Part shown: positions 19,614 through 28,673 of the stretch, piece by piece
Layout: each line of letters opens with the position of its first letter
Numbering within the stretch: position 1 is the stretch's first letter
Assembly: GCF_000755285.1 (NCBI RefSeq)
Contig: NZ_BBMK01000001.1
Location: 620,001-684,000, forward strand
DNA from: Nonlabens ulvanivorans
GTDB taxonomy: Bacteria > Bacteroidota > Bacteroidia > Flavobacteriales > Flavobacteriaceae
DNA: 64,000 bases
Direction of reading: 5' to 3'
Program-made: the position numbers and the translations under genes
The notes under the pieces: model-generated
What the model was told of the DNA's origin: nothing
The model's database searches: none
The model's input: the letters and a program-made list of their open reading frames with translations, nothing else

Positions 19614-20366
19614 ATGTTAAAGATCAAAGACTTGCATGCCTCAATTGAGGATAAAGAAATATTAAAAGGAATCAATCTAGAAGTTAAAGCTGGTGAGGTT
19701 CATGCTATAATGGGACCAAACGGTTCTGGTAAATCTACTCTAGCAAATGTAATTGCAGGACGTGAAGAGTATGAAATGACTGGCGGTTCTATTGAATTAG
19801 AAAACGAGGAAATATCAGAGCTTGATCCAGAAGAAAGAGCACATAAAGGTGTGTTTTTATCATTTCAGTATCCAATTGAAATCCCAGGAGTATCAGTTAC
19901 TAACTTCATGAAAACCGCTATCAACGAGACACGTAAAGCTCAAGGTAAAGAAGAAATGAAGGCTGGTGATATGTTAAAGATGATCCGTGAGAAGTCTGAG
20001 ATGCTAGAGATAGATCGTAAGTTCTTATCACGTTCATTAAACGAAGGTTTTTCTGGTGGAGAAAAGAAACGTAACGAGATATTTCAGATGGCCATGTTAG
20101 AGCCTAAACTTGCTATACTAGATGAAACAGATTCAGGTCTTGATATTGATGCCTTGCGTATCGTAGCAAATGGTGTAAATAAATTACGCAGTAAGGATAA
20201 CGCTACTATAGTGATTACTCACTACCAGCGCTTATTAGATTATATCGTGCCAGATTTTGTACACGTATTGTATAAAGGACGCATTGTGAAGTCAGGTGGT
20301 AAAGAGCTAGCGTTAGAATTAGAAGAGCGCGGTTATGACTGGATTAAAGAAGAAGTAGAGGCATAG
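19614..20366 (+). CDS. sufC: SufC ATPase of the SufBCD complex
   Basis: 250 residues, a complete ABC ATPase: Walker A GPNGSGKST near residue 35, signature SGGEKKRNEI, Walker B LAILDETDSGLDIDALRIV and switch His in VITHYQR. SufC powers cluster assembly on SufBD in the cytoplasm. The distinctive Suf features (FLSFQYPIEIPGVSVTNF, DETDSGLDID) separate it from transport ATPases. The gene is intact. Confidence 0.95.
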   Translation: MLKIKDLHASIEDKEILKGINLEVKAGEVHAIMGPNGSGKSTLANVIAGREEYEMTGGSIELENEEISELDPEERAHKGVFLSFQYPIEIPGVSVTNFMKTAINETRKAQGKEEMKAGDMLKMIREKSEMLEIDRKFLSRSLNEGFSGGEKKRNEIFQMAMLEPKLAILDETDSGLDIDALRIVANGVNKLRSKDNATIVITHYQRLLDYIVPDFVHVLYKGRIVKSGGKELALELEERGYDWIKEEVEA

Positions 20367-20414
20367 TTCTCAACCTTAAAATCTAGTAATTAATAGTGGA
20401 GCTTTTATTATTTC

Positions 20415-20428
20415 GCTTTCGCGAAAGC
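20415..20428. repeat. dispersed palindrome between sufC and sufD
   Basis: Perfect intergenic 14-base copy. Confidence 0.95.
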
Positions 20429-20489
20429 TGACCTCAAATTAAATATTTGATTAGTTAAAAAAGTAATGAAAGCGTGAAAACAACAAATC

Positions 20490-21801
20490 ATGAGTTTTAA
20501 AGACAAAATATTATCTTCTTTCATCGCTTTAGAAAATGAAGTCGATACAGAAACGTATGCACATCAATTGCGCAATGAGGCGCTAGCGTCTTTTGAAGAG
20601 TTAGGTATACCGCAACGAAAGGAAGAAGCATATAAATACACATCACTCAAATCTCTATTTGATAAAGACTATAGCCTGTTCCCTAAAAAAGAAACTGCTA
20701 TTGAATATGGTGATATCAAGCCATATTTGATCCATCAAATAGATGCATATCGTGTTATTTTTATAGATGGAATATATAGCTCTCATTTATCTGAGACTAC
20801 ACACGATAAATTTGACGTTTGTTTAATGTCTAGTGCATTAAATAATCCTAAATATAGTCCAGTAATTGAGGCCTTTTATAATAAACTTGCTCCTAAAGAT
20901 GGATTAACATCTTTAAACACAGCATTTGCTAGAGAAGGTGCTTACATAAGCATTGGGAAAAATATAGCGGTAGAGAAACCTATAGAAGTTGTATACTTTT
21001 CTACTGGTAATGAGAGTACTTTAATGACACAACCACGTAATTTAGTGGTAGTAGGAGAAAATTCTCAAGTACAAATTATAGAGCGTCACCAAAGTTTGAG
21101 CGATAATCAAGTATTGACTAATAGTGTTACTGAGATTTTGCAGATAAGCGTGCCATGGTGGATTATTATAAAATCCAGAACGATCACCTTAATGCATCAC
21201 TTATCGATCACACTAGTGTGGAGCAAAAATCAGACAGTGAAGTGCGTTTGCATACATTCTCTTTTGGTGGAGCTTTAACTAGAAATAACTTGAATTTTTA
21301 TCAGCGTGGTGAGCACTGTAATTCTATTCTTAATGGAGTTACAATAATAGAAGGAAAGCAACACGTAGATCATTCTACACTAGTACATCACACAGCGCCT
21401 AATTGTGAGAGTTACCAGCAGTACAAGCAAATCTTTGATGATAAAGCTGTAGGAGTTTTTAACGGTAAAGTCTCGTAGATAAAGTAGCACAAAAAATTAA
21501 CGCGTTCCAGCAAAACAATAACATATTAGTAAGCGATAAGGCTACCATCAACGCAAAGCCACAACTAGAGATTTTTGCAGATGATGTAAGATGTTCACAC
21601 GGTTGTACTATTGGTCAACTTGATGAAGATGCTCTATTTTACATGCAATCTCGTGGAATAGGTAAAAAAGAAGCACGTGCTTTATTGATGTTTGCTTTTG
21701 CAAATAGCGTACTAGAAAGCGTGAAAATTCCAGAAATTAAATCTCGTATCACAAAGCTTATCGCTAAGAAACTAGGAGTAGAGATTGGATTTGATTTATA
21801 A
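20490..21801 (+). CDS. sufD: SufD Fe-S scaffold subunit (two frameshifts in this sequence)
   Basis: Partner of SufB in the SufBCD complex. The N-terminal part (LGIPQRKEEAYKYTSLKSLF) leads to a frame break at a T-run, 21136-21139. Adding one T gives EIFADKRAMVDYYKIQND and the core FSFGGALTRNNLNF. A second missing base near 21473 joins GVFNGKVYVDKVAQKINA to the C-terminal block EIFADDVRCSHGCTIGQLDEDALFYMQSRGI. The corrected 437-residue product ends KKLGVEIGFDL, the usual SufD size. The palindrome lies in the sufC-sufD gap. Confidence 0.9.
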
Positions 21802-21873
21802 GAAGTTATTTGTAATCGAATTGTCACTCTGAGCTTTTTAAAGTGTTATTGTGAATGATATCAATATTTTAAA

Positions 21874-21905
21874 AATGCCTTGTCTTTTGTCAAGGCATTT
21901 TTATT
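21874..21905. terminator. Rho-independent terminator after sufD
   Basis: Nine-base perfect stem AATGCCTTG/CAAGGCATT around an eight-base loop, followed by TTTTATT and preceded by A-rich sequence. It would separate the sufA-sufD transcript from sufS, which has its own promoter-like element. Confidence 0.82.
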
Positions 21906-21996
21906 GTTGTAAACCTTATTGAAGAAATGTTTTTAAAGTTCATGAATTACTCTTCTAATAATTCCTTAAAAATCATCGCATTCTCAGTCCACATCG

Positions 21997-22004
21997 TACC
22001 TTTG
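21997..22004 (+). promoter_or_regulatory. -7 element TACCTTTG immediately before sufS
   Basis: TACCTTTG is a full match to TAnnTTTG and lies only four bases before the sufS ATG at 22009, so the mRNA would be leaderless or nearly so. The same octamer precedes the TPP riboswitch (48045) and the bacilliredoxin gene (52158). Confidence 0.5.
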
Positions 22005-22008
22005 TACC

Positions 22009-23223
22009 ATGTTAGATATTCAAAAAATAAGAGCTGATTTCCCTATCCTTAAACGTGAGGTAAATGGCAAACCATTAGTTTATTTTGATAATGCTGCGAC
22101 TTCTCAAAAACCGCAACGGGTTATTGATAAAATCGTGGATTACTATTCTATGTATAATGCAAACATCCATCGTGGTGTTCACGCATTAAGTCAGGAAGCA
22201 ACAGACCTATTTGAAGCTTCTAGAGAGAAAGTAAGAGCTTTTTTTAATATCCCACAGGCTAAACAAGTCATTATCACCTCAGGTAATACACATAGTATTA
22301 ATGCTGTTGCAAGTGGTGCCCACGTCTTTGTGAAAAAAGATGATGAGGTAATTGTAAGCGCAGTAGAACACCATTCTAATATTGTTCCTTGGCAAATGCT
22401 TTGTGAACGAGTAGGCGCAACTTTAAAGGTAATTCCAGTATTAGATAGCGGTGAGTTAGACATGAAGGCTTATAAAGAATTGCTGAATGAGAAAACAGCT
22501 TTTGTAGTTGTTAATCATGTGTCTAACGCACTAGGTGTTACTAATCCAGTAGAAGAGATCATCAAAGGAGCACACGAACATGGTGCGATGACTTTAATAG
22601 ATGGTGCGCAATCATGTGGTCATATGAAGTTAGATATGCAAGCGCTTGATGCAGATTTCTATACCATGTCTGGACATAAAATGTGTGGTCCGACAGGAAT
22701 AGGTATTCTATATGGTAAAGAAGAAGCATTAAACGCATTACCACCATACCAAGGTGGTGGCGAGATGATTGACCAAGTGACTTTTGAACATACAACTTAT
22801 GCAGGATTACCACATAAATTTGAAGCAGGTACACCCAATATCGCTGGTGGAATTGCTTTAGGTGCTGCTGTCGACTATCTTAATGAATTAGGAATGGATA
22901 ACATCGCTGCTTATGAGCACGAGTTATTAATATATGCAACGGAACAGTTAAAGGAAATCGAAGGCCTTAAAATTTATGGAGATGTTGCAAATAAAGCTGC
23001 AGTAATAAGTTTTAATGTCACAACCTTGCATCCTTATGATATAGGAACCATAGTAGATAAACTAGGTATAGCTGTAAGAACGGGTCATCATTGTGCACAA
23101 CCAGTTATGGAACGCTATTCAATTCCTGGTACGGTAAGAGCAAGTTTTGCATTTTATAATACTAAAGAAGAAATAGATATTATGGTACAAGCTTTGCAAC
23201 GTGCAGTAAGTATGCTGTCTTAA
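22009..23223 (+). CDS. sufS: SufS cysteine desulfurase
   Basis: 404 residues, group II (SufS/CsdA) cysteine desulfurase that takes sulfur from cysteine for Fe-S assembly. PLP lysine Lys224 is in SGHKMCGPTGIG, the persulfide cysteine Cys362 in RTGHHCAQP, and the N-terminal YFDNAATSQKP is typical. SufE, its sulfur acceptor, is two genes downstream. A terminator at 21874 and a promoter-like octamer at 21997 suggest an independent transcription start. Confidence 0.95.
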   Translation: MLDIQKIRADFPILKREVNGKPLVYFDNAATSQKPQRVIDKIVDYYSMYNANIHRGVHALSQEATDLFEASREKVRAFFNIPQAKQVIITSGNTHSINAVASGAHVFVKKDDEVIVSAVEHHSNIVPWQMLCERVGATLKVIPVLDSGELDMKAYKELLNEKTAFVVVNHVSNALGVTNPVEEIIKGAHEHGAMTLIDGAQSCGHMKLDMQALDADFYTMSGHKMCGPTGIGILYGKEEALNALPPYQGGGEMIDQVTFEHTTYAGLPHKFEAGTPNIAGGIALGAAVDYLNELGMDNIAAYEHELLIYATEQLKEIEGLKIYGDVANKAAVISFNVTTLHPYDIGTIVDKLGIAVRTGHHCAQPVMERYSIPGTVRASFAFYNTKEEIDIMVQALQRAVSMLS

Positions 23224-23278
23224 TGGACTTCATTATCTTTGAAGACTACTTAATGAGTATACCTTAAAACATATTAAA

Positions 23279-23671
23279 ATGAGAATATTTACATTACTTT
23301 TTAGTCTAACTCTTTTTACATTAACTAGTTGTGATGAACAAGATGTTGCAGGTAGTTATGACGTGGTACTCGTAGGAGAGAATAATTATTCAGAACATGA
23401 TATTACTTTAACCATTACGATGGGAGAAGAAAACCGCATATCTGGTAAGTCAGCATGTAATAATTACAGCGGTACATTTGAAAACTTAGGAAAAGGAAAA
23501 GTAAGCATAGGTCCTTTAATGGGAACTAAAATGATGTGTAGAGATGTGCATGAGATCGAGAGAGATTATATGAGTCATCTTGCAAAGGTTGTTGAAGTAA
23601 ATCCTACTAAAGAAGGATTAGAACTTTTAAACGCATCAGGCGATATCATAATTACAGCAGTAAAACAATAA
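23279..23671 (+). CDS. META-domain lipoprotein between sufS and sufE
   Basis: 130 residues: lipoprotein signal peptide (MRIFTLLFSLTLFTLTSCDEQ, Cys at residue 18) followed by one META/HslJ-type domain with the hallmark GKSACNNYSGTFE and PLMGTKMMC. META proteins are envelope-located and often linked to stress or heat response; the exact activity is unknown. Its stop overlaps the sufE ATG by one base, so the two are translationally linked. A TATCTTTG octamer at 23234-23241 could be an internal promoter. Confidence 0.82.
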   Translation: MRIFTLLFSLTLFTLTSCDEQDVAGSYDVVLVGENNYSEHDITLTITMGEENRISGKSACNNYSGTFENLGKGKVSIGPLMGTKMMCRDVHEIERDYMSHLAKVVEVNPTKEGLELLNASGDIIITAVKQ

Positions 23672-24096
23672 TGGCTAGCATTCAAGACATACAAAATGAA
23701 ATCGTAGAAGAGTTTGCCATGTTTGACGACTGGATGGACCGCTATGAATACATGATAGATCTAGGGAAAAGCGTTCCTGTTATAGATGAGCAATACAAAA
23801 CTGATGATAATATCATAAAAGGTTGCCAGTCCAAAGTATGGGTACACGCAGATCTAAAAGAGGATAAAGTAGAGTTTAGTGCAGACAGTGATGCAATAAT
23901 CACAAAAGGAATTATTGCAATACTTATAAGAGCGTGGTCTGGTCAGAAACCAGCAGATATTATTGCTGCAGACACGGCTTTTATAGATCAGATAGGTTTG
24001 AAAGAACATCTTTCACCTACTAGAGCAAATGGATTAGTTTCCATGATAAAACAACTTAAAATGTATGCAATAGCATATCAATCTCAATTGAGCTAA
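23671..24096 (+). CDS. sufE: SufE sulfur-acceptor protein
   Basis: 141 residues of the SufE family. The sulfur-accepting cysteine is Cys52 in IIKGCQSKVWVHA. SufE takes the persulfide from SufS and hands it to SufB. The N-terminal FDDWMDRYEYMIDLGK is typical. The gene starts on the last base of the META lipoprotein gene and is followed after two bases by the DUF59 gene. Confidence 0.93.
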   Translation: MASIQDIQNEIVEEFAMFDDWMDRYEYMIDLGKSVPVIDEQYKTDDNIIKGCQSKVWVHADLKEDKVEFSADSDAIITKGIIAILIRAWSGQKPADIIAADTAFIDQIGLKEHLSPTRANGLVSMIKQLKMYAIAYQSQLS

Positions 24097-24098
24097 TT

Positions 24099-24419
24099 AT
24101 GGAAGAGATCAACGGACAAGAAATAGGAGAAAAAGTAGTTAAGGTTTTGAAAACCATATATGACCCAGAAATTCCTGTGGACATCTATGAGCTAGGCCTT
24201 ATATATGATGTCATGGTAAGCAGTGATGCTGACGTTAAAATATTAATGACATTAACTTCACCTAACTGTCCAGTAGCAGAGACGCTACCAGTAGAAGTTG
24301 AGGAGAAAGTAAAAACTCTAAAAGAAGTCAACGATGCCGAGGTGGAAATCACATTTGATCCACCATGGAACAAAGACTTAATGAGTGAAGAGGCAAAGCT
24401 TGAACTAGGGATGCTTTAA
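24099..24419 (+). CDS. DUF59/MIP18 family Fe-S assembly protein (SufT-like)
   Basis: 106 residues of the MIP18 (DUF59) family: VLKTIYDPEIPVDIYELGLIYD and MTLTSPNCPVAETLP with the conserved Cys. These proteins assist Fe-S cluster maturation or delivery and are commonly placed in SUF operons. It lies between sufE and a DUF2480 gene with spacings of two and three bases, a tight operon. Confidence 0.9.
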   Translation: MEEINGQEIGEKVVKVLKTIYDPEIPVDIYELGLIYDVMVSSDADVKILMTLTSPNCPVAETLPVEVEEKVKTLKEVNDAEVEITFDPPWNKDLMSEEAKLELGML

Positions 24420-24422
24420 AAT

Positions 24423-24932
24423 ATGGAAGGCGAGATCATTAACAGAGTCGCAAACTCAAAACTTCAGGTCATCGACTTAGAAGATTATTATCCTGTAGGA
24501 CCGCGCAGTGAGATAGATATTTCTCAATGGTTGATGGAAAGTATTGTGTTAGTAGAATCACGCTTTCGCGAAAGCTTAAAAAACACAGACTTTACTGTGT
24601 TTAAGGGTCATTATGTTGCAGTAAATTGCTCTACAGATGCGATCATACCGCAATGGGCATGGATGTTATTACAAATGGAGCTAACTGGTATAGCAGAAAA
24701 GGTCGTGCTAGGATCATTAGAACATCTAGAGACAGCATTGTATATTCCTATTATTGATCAATTAGACATCAATCCCTACATCGGTATGCCAGTAATTGTA
24801 AAAGGTTGTTCTAATAAACCGGTACCAATTGGAGCTTATATGAAAATTACAGAGCGATTGCACAATGTTGCAAAATCAGTAATGTACGGCGAGGCCTGTA
24901 GTGCTGTTCCCGTTTATAAGAAAAAAAAGTAG
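24423..24932 (+). CDS. DUF2480 family protein
   Basis: 169 residues. The order of features (IINRVANSKLQVIDLEDYYP, FKGHYVAVNCSTDAIIPQWAWMLL, VIVKGCSNKPVPIGAYMKI) is that of the Bacteroidota DUF2480 family, regularly found at the end of suf operons; the function is unknown. Two conserved cysteines are visible. The palindrome at 24562-24575 falls in the coding region and is read in the FRES frame (ESRFRESLKN), different from the AFAKA frame used in other genes. Confidence 0.82.
   Translation: MEGEIINRVANSKLQVIDLEDYYPVGPRSEIDISQWLMESIVLVESRFRESLKNTDFTVFKGHYVAVNCSTDAIIPQWAWMLLQMELTGIAEKVVLGSLEHLETALYIPIIDQLDINPYIGMPVIVKGCSNKPVPIGAYMKITERLHNVAKSVMYGEACSAVPVYKKKK
24562..24575. repeat. dispersed palindrome, copy in the DUF2480 gene
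   Basis: Perfect copy, read in the second frame as FRES. Confidence 0.95.
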
Positions 24933-25021
24933 TTTATCGATAGAATTGTTTTTTGAAGGACAATCAATCCTTTTTTTTAATTAAATGGTAATTTCGCCCC
25001 ATAACATTTCAATTTAGTATT

Positions 25022-25942
25022 ATGAAAAAAATTATTTTACTTTTTGCATTTGCACTTTGTACAATCAGTACTTATGCGCAAACTGAAGAAGAACTTAAGT
25101 CGTTAAAAGCGACAAAAATGGATTCTATTGCTCAAATTCAAGGTAGAGCAAATGCGATACAAGCACAAATAGATGCTCTTCCAGGTTGGAAAAAAGGAGC
25201 TTTTGGAACTATAGGGGCAAATTTATCAAGTTTTGATAAGTGGTATTCTCAAGGTTCACCTAATGTAAACTCTGGTAACATAGGTGTTACTTTAAATGGA
25301 TTTGCAAATTTGAAAAGGGAGAAGTATTTCTGGAGAAATAATTTAAACGTGAATCTTCAATGGGTAAAGTTTGATGATAAAGATGATGCTACAGATGATG
25401 ATAGTTTTCAAGAAGCAACAGACGTTTTCAATATTCAATCATTATATGGTTATAAGTTGAGCGAGAAATTTGCTGTTTCTACATTAGGAGAATACAGAAC
25501 GACTATCCTCAATAATTTTAATGATCCTGGATATTTAGATCTAGGTGTTGGTGCGACATGGACTCCTATAGATAATTTAGTAGTTGTGATTCACCCATTG
25601 AACTACAATTTTGTTTTCAGTAGTGGTGATGATATTTTTGAATCTTCTTTAGGTGCAAAAATCGTTGCAGATTATACAAGACAAATAGGAGCTATTAACT
25701 TTAAGAGTAATTTCTCTACATTCCAAAGCTATAAGAGCTCTAACTTATCAAACTTTACATGGATTAACTCTTTCGGTTATACACTATGGAAAAATATAGG
25801 TGTAGGTTTTGAATTTGGTCTAAGAGGTAATCATCAAGAAGCTGTAAACTTTGCTAGTGCATTAGATCCTGCAGCAAGTTTTGATACAGTAGATAACGAG
25901 TTACAATCTTACTGGTTATTAGGTTTGAACTACAAGTTCTAA
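25022..25942 (+). CDS. DUF3078 outer-membrane protein
   Basis: 306 residues. The signal peptide MKKIILLFAFALCTISTYAQ is followed by a short helical stretch (LKATKMDSIAQIQGRANAIQ) and a beta-strand-rich barrel region (GWKKGAFGTIGANLSSFDKW onward), ending in aromatic NYKF. This is the layout of Bacteroidota DUF3078 proteins, predicted outer-membrane barrels of unknown role. It follows the suf cluster after an 89-base gap and is probably a separate unit ending at the terminator at 25962. Confidence 0.82.
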   Translation: MKKIILLFAFALCTISTYAQTEEELKSLKATKMDSIAQIQGRANAIQAQIDALPGWKKGAFGTIGANLSSFDKWYSQGSPNVNSGNIGVTLNGFANLKREKYFWRNNLNVNLQWVKFDDKDDATDDDSFQEATDVFNIQSLYGYKLSEKFAVSTLGEYRTTILNNFNDPGYLDLGVGATWTPIDNLVVVIHPLNYNFVFSSGDDIFESSLGAKIVADYTRQIGAINFKSNFSTFQSYKSSNLSNFTWINSFGYTLWKNIGVGFEFGLRGNHQEAVNFASALDPAASFDTVDNELQSYWLLGLNYKF

Positions 25943-25961
25943 TTTAAATTTTAATAAAAAT

Positions 25962-25997
25962 AAAAAGCCCTTAATCCATAAGATTAAGGGCTTTTTC
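25962..25997. terminator. bidirectional terminator between DUF3078 and hflX genes
   Basis: A perfect 15-base stem AAAAAGCCCTTAATC/GATTAAGGGCTTTTT with a five-base loop, T-run on both strands, between two convergent genes. Confidence 0.9.
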
Positions 25998-26012
25998 ATA
26001 TTTTAATAATAC

Positions 26013-27241
26013 CTATTCTTCTTCTTCAGTTTCTACCAGATCTTCCCAGTCTGGGAATAAGAAAGCATTGTAAGGAAATCTTTCTACATGAATTTCTCTA
26101 ACTTGATCATAGACTTTTTTCTTAAAGATATCTATATTCTCTTTGTTAATGGCAGATATAAACACAACGTTTTCACCCATTTTGGCCATCCAAGTGCGTT
26201 TCCATTCTTCTAGCGAGTAATGTGCACTGGTTCTTTCTTCAAGTAAATCTTCCGGATCATAATCCTCGGCAACGTATTGGTCGATTTTATTGAAGACCAT
26301 GATTGTAGGTTTATCTACGGCGTCTATCTCGCTCAATATTTTATTTACCGATGCTATGTGATCTTCAAAACTACCATGGGCAATATCTACAACATGCAGT
26401 AGTAAGTCAGATTCACGAACTTCATCAAGTGTTGACTTAAAAGATTCTACTAGTTGAGTAGGTAGTTTTCGTATAAAACCTACTGTATCTGTTAGTAAGA
26501 ATGGCAAATTTTTCACCACTACTTTACGTACTGTTGTATCTAGTGTTGCAAATAATTTATTTTCTGCAAAAACTTCACTTTTTGAAATCACGTTCATTAG
26601 TGTGCTTTTCCCTACATTAGTATAACCTACTAGGCAACGCGCACCATCTTACCACGGTTACCGCGCTGGGTAGCCATTTGCTTATCAATAGTAAGTAGTT
26701 TTTTCTTTAATAAGGTAATGCGATCGCGTACAATACGACGGTCAGTTTCAATCTCTGTCTCTCCAGGACCGCGCATCCCAATACCACCTTTTTGTCTCTC
26801 AAGGTGAGTCCATAGTCCTACTAATCGAGGTAAAAGGTATTCATATTGAGCTAGTTCAACCTGTGTACGTGCATAACTAGTCTCTGCTCGTTGAGCAAAT
26901 ATGTCTAGAATGAGGTAGGTTCTATCTATAATCTTTACTTCTAGAATTTTCTCAATATTCTTTTGCTGTGCAGGACTTAGCTCATCATCAAAGATTACCG
27001 TATCAATATTATGAGCATCTACATAAGCCTTTATATCTTCCATTTTACCAGATCCTAAAAATGTTTTAGGATTAGGTTTTTGCATTTTTTGAGAAAAACG
27101 CTTGTGTATAGTGGCACCTGCCGTATAAGCTAGGAATTCTAACTCATCCAGGTACTCATTAAGTTTTTCTTCAGACTGCTGTTGGGTAACCACTCCTACT
27201 AGAATGGCTTTTTCATATTCGTGTGTTTCTCTTTCTAACAT
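26013..27241 (-). CDS. hflX: HflX GTPase (frameshifted in this sequence)
   Basis: HflX is a ribosome-binding GTPase involved in rescue of stalled or heat-stressed ribosomes. The N-terminal domain (TVIFDDELSPAQQKNIEKIL; GGIGMRGPGETEIETDRR) and the G domain (YTNVGKSTLMNV with the P-loop, DTVGFIRKLPTQLV, FNKID) are in different frames. Restoring one base in the G-pair at 26633-26634 reads RGKMVRVALVGYTNVGKST and gives 409 residues. All GTPase motifs are then present. Convergent with the DUF3078 gene. Confidence 0.92.
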
Positions 27242-27356
27242 TTATGGCTTTAAAAACTATTTAACAAAGATAACAGATTGCCAGTGAGCTGCTCTACAAT
27301 TAATAAAAGCTTAAAGTAATTCTTATTATAGTAAGAGAATTTGTTTGATGATGTAT

Positions 27357-27364
27357 TAGATTTG
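27357..27364 (+). promoter_or_regulatory. candidate -7 element TAGATTTG
   Basis: TAGATTTG fits TAnnTTTG and lies 23 bases before the likely start at 27388. The A/T-rich context makes chance matches possible. Confidence 0.3.
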
Positions 27365-27387
27365 AAATCCCTACAAAAACAAGAGTA

Positions 27388-28383
27388 TTGGCAATTTCAC
27401 AACAGGCATTTGAACAGTATACCGTCGCATTTTACAATTTAGAAAATTTATTTGACGTTCACAATGATGAGCATATACTAGATCAGGATTTTACAGCACA
27501 AGGCCGTAAGCAATGGACACCACAACGATACCAGAAAAAACTACAAAAATTAAGTGAGGCGATATCAAAAGTTGGAATTTTACAAACTGGTAAGTTGCCA
27601 GCAATCATTGGTGTGGCTGAGGTAGAGAATGAAAAAGTTCTTGAAGATTTAATACAACAGCCTAAACTTGTTAAAGGAGATTATGGTATCATACATTATA
27701 ATAGCCCCCCCGATGAGCGAGGCATTGATGTTGCCTTATTATACAGTAAAAAAATATTTACAGTGCAATCCTCTACACCGATAGCTGTTGACGTAACGAT
27801 GCCTAATGATGAGCCAGATCGCACCCGTGATATATTATATGTAAAAGGTTTCTTATCTGGTATGCCTCTACATATATATGTCAACCACTGGCCATCTAGA
27901 AGAGATGGGGGGGCAGACTCTACAAACGAGAAACGTGTCACAGTGGCAAAACAGTTGATGAGTCATATCAATAATGTAGATCCACAAAATGATCGAACTA
28001 ATCAAGAGAAGCATTTACTAGAAGGGACAAATATTATAATCATGGGAGATTTTAATGATGATCCAGAAAACGATAGTATACGTAATGAAATCTTACCGCA
28101 TGGATTTCAAAATGTTACCGCACCGCTTAAAAAGTTTCATAGAGGTAGTTTGAACCATAATTTTAAATGGAATCTTTTTGATCAGATTATGGTAAGTGAT
28201 AGTTTAATTAATGATGTGCCAGACGCTTTATATTTTCATCAAGCAGACATTTTTGATGACATTATGTTGAGGCAATGGAAAGGAAAATATAGAGGACAAC
28301 CAGCGCGAACTTTTGTAGGTAAAACCTATAAAGGAGGATATTCTGATCATTTCCCTGTGTTTATGATACTACGTAGAAACTAA
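27388..28383 (+). CDS. endonuclease/exonuclease/phosphatase family protein
   Basis: 331 residues of the EEP fold: FYNLENLFDVHND (metal ligands), VAEVENEKVLEDL, the general-base region NHWPSRRDGG, IIMGDFNDDPEND, and the C-terminal GYSDHFPVF. A close relative is encoded at 36746. That one has a signal peptide; here no ATG or signal peptide precedes MAISQQAF, and a TTG start at 27388 is the best available. A missed upstream indel hiding a signal peptide is possible. Two seven-base runs (27705-27711 and 27907-27913) lie in frame. The substrate could be DNA, RNA or a phosphoester. Confidence 0.8.
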   Translation: MAISQQAFEQYTVAFYNLENLFDVHNDEHILDQDFTAQGRKQWTPQRYQKKLQKLSEAISKVGILQTGKLPAIIGVAEVENEKVLEDLIQQPKLVKGDYGIIHYNSPPDERGIDVALLYSKKIFTVQSSTPIAVDVTMPNDEPDRTRDILYVKGFLSGMPLHIYVNHWPSRRDGGADSTNEKRVTVAKQLMSHINNVDPQNDRTNQEKHLLEGTNIIIMGDFNDDPENDSIRNEILPHGFQNVTAPLKKFHRGSLNHNFKWNLFDQIMVSDSLINDVPDALYFHQADIFDDIMLRQWKGKYRGQPARTFVGKTYKGGYSDHFPVFMILRRN

Positions 28384-28555
28384 TTGAATCATTTCGTCTG
28401 TGAAACGTTGCTTTTAATCTATAAAGAATTTGTTAAACAATATAGGCGATGTATTTTTTCTATATTCGGTCTTCTAAGTAAACACTTGATGTTATCGTAT
28501 AGTGTTAATGTTTAGCCTTTAGTAGTTGATTATCAATGGATAGGTTAAAAATTAC

Positions 28556-28569
28556 GCTTTCGCGAAAGC
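28556..28569. repeat. dispersed palindrome upstream of the PorP/SprF gene
   Basis: Perfect intergenic copy (16 bases at 28555-28570). Confidence 0.95.
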
Positions 28570-28673
28570 GAGATATTGTAAAATCAGGTCACTATGTAAG
28601 TCGCAATTGATAGCATAGTAGTATATTTAGAACCATAAAACTAACTTGTGCAACCCAAAAAACTAACTCTATA

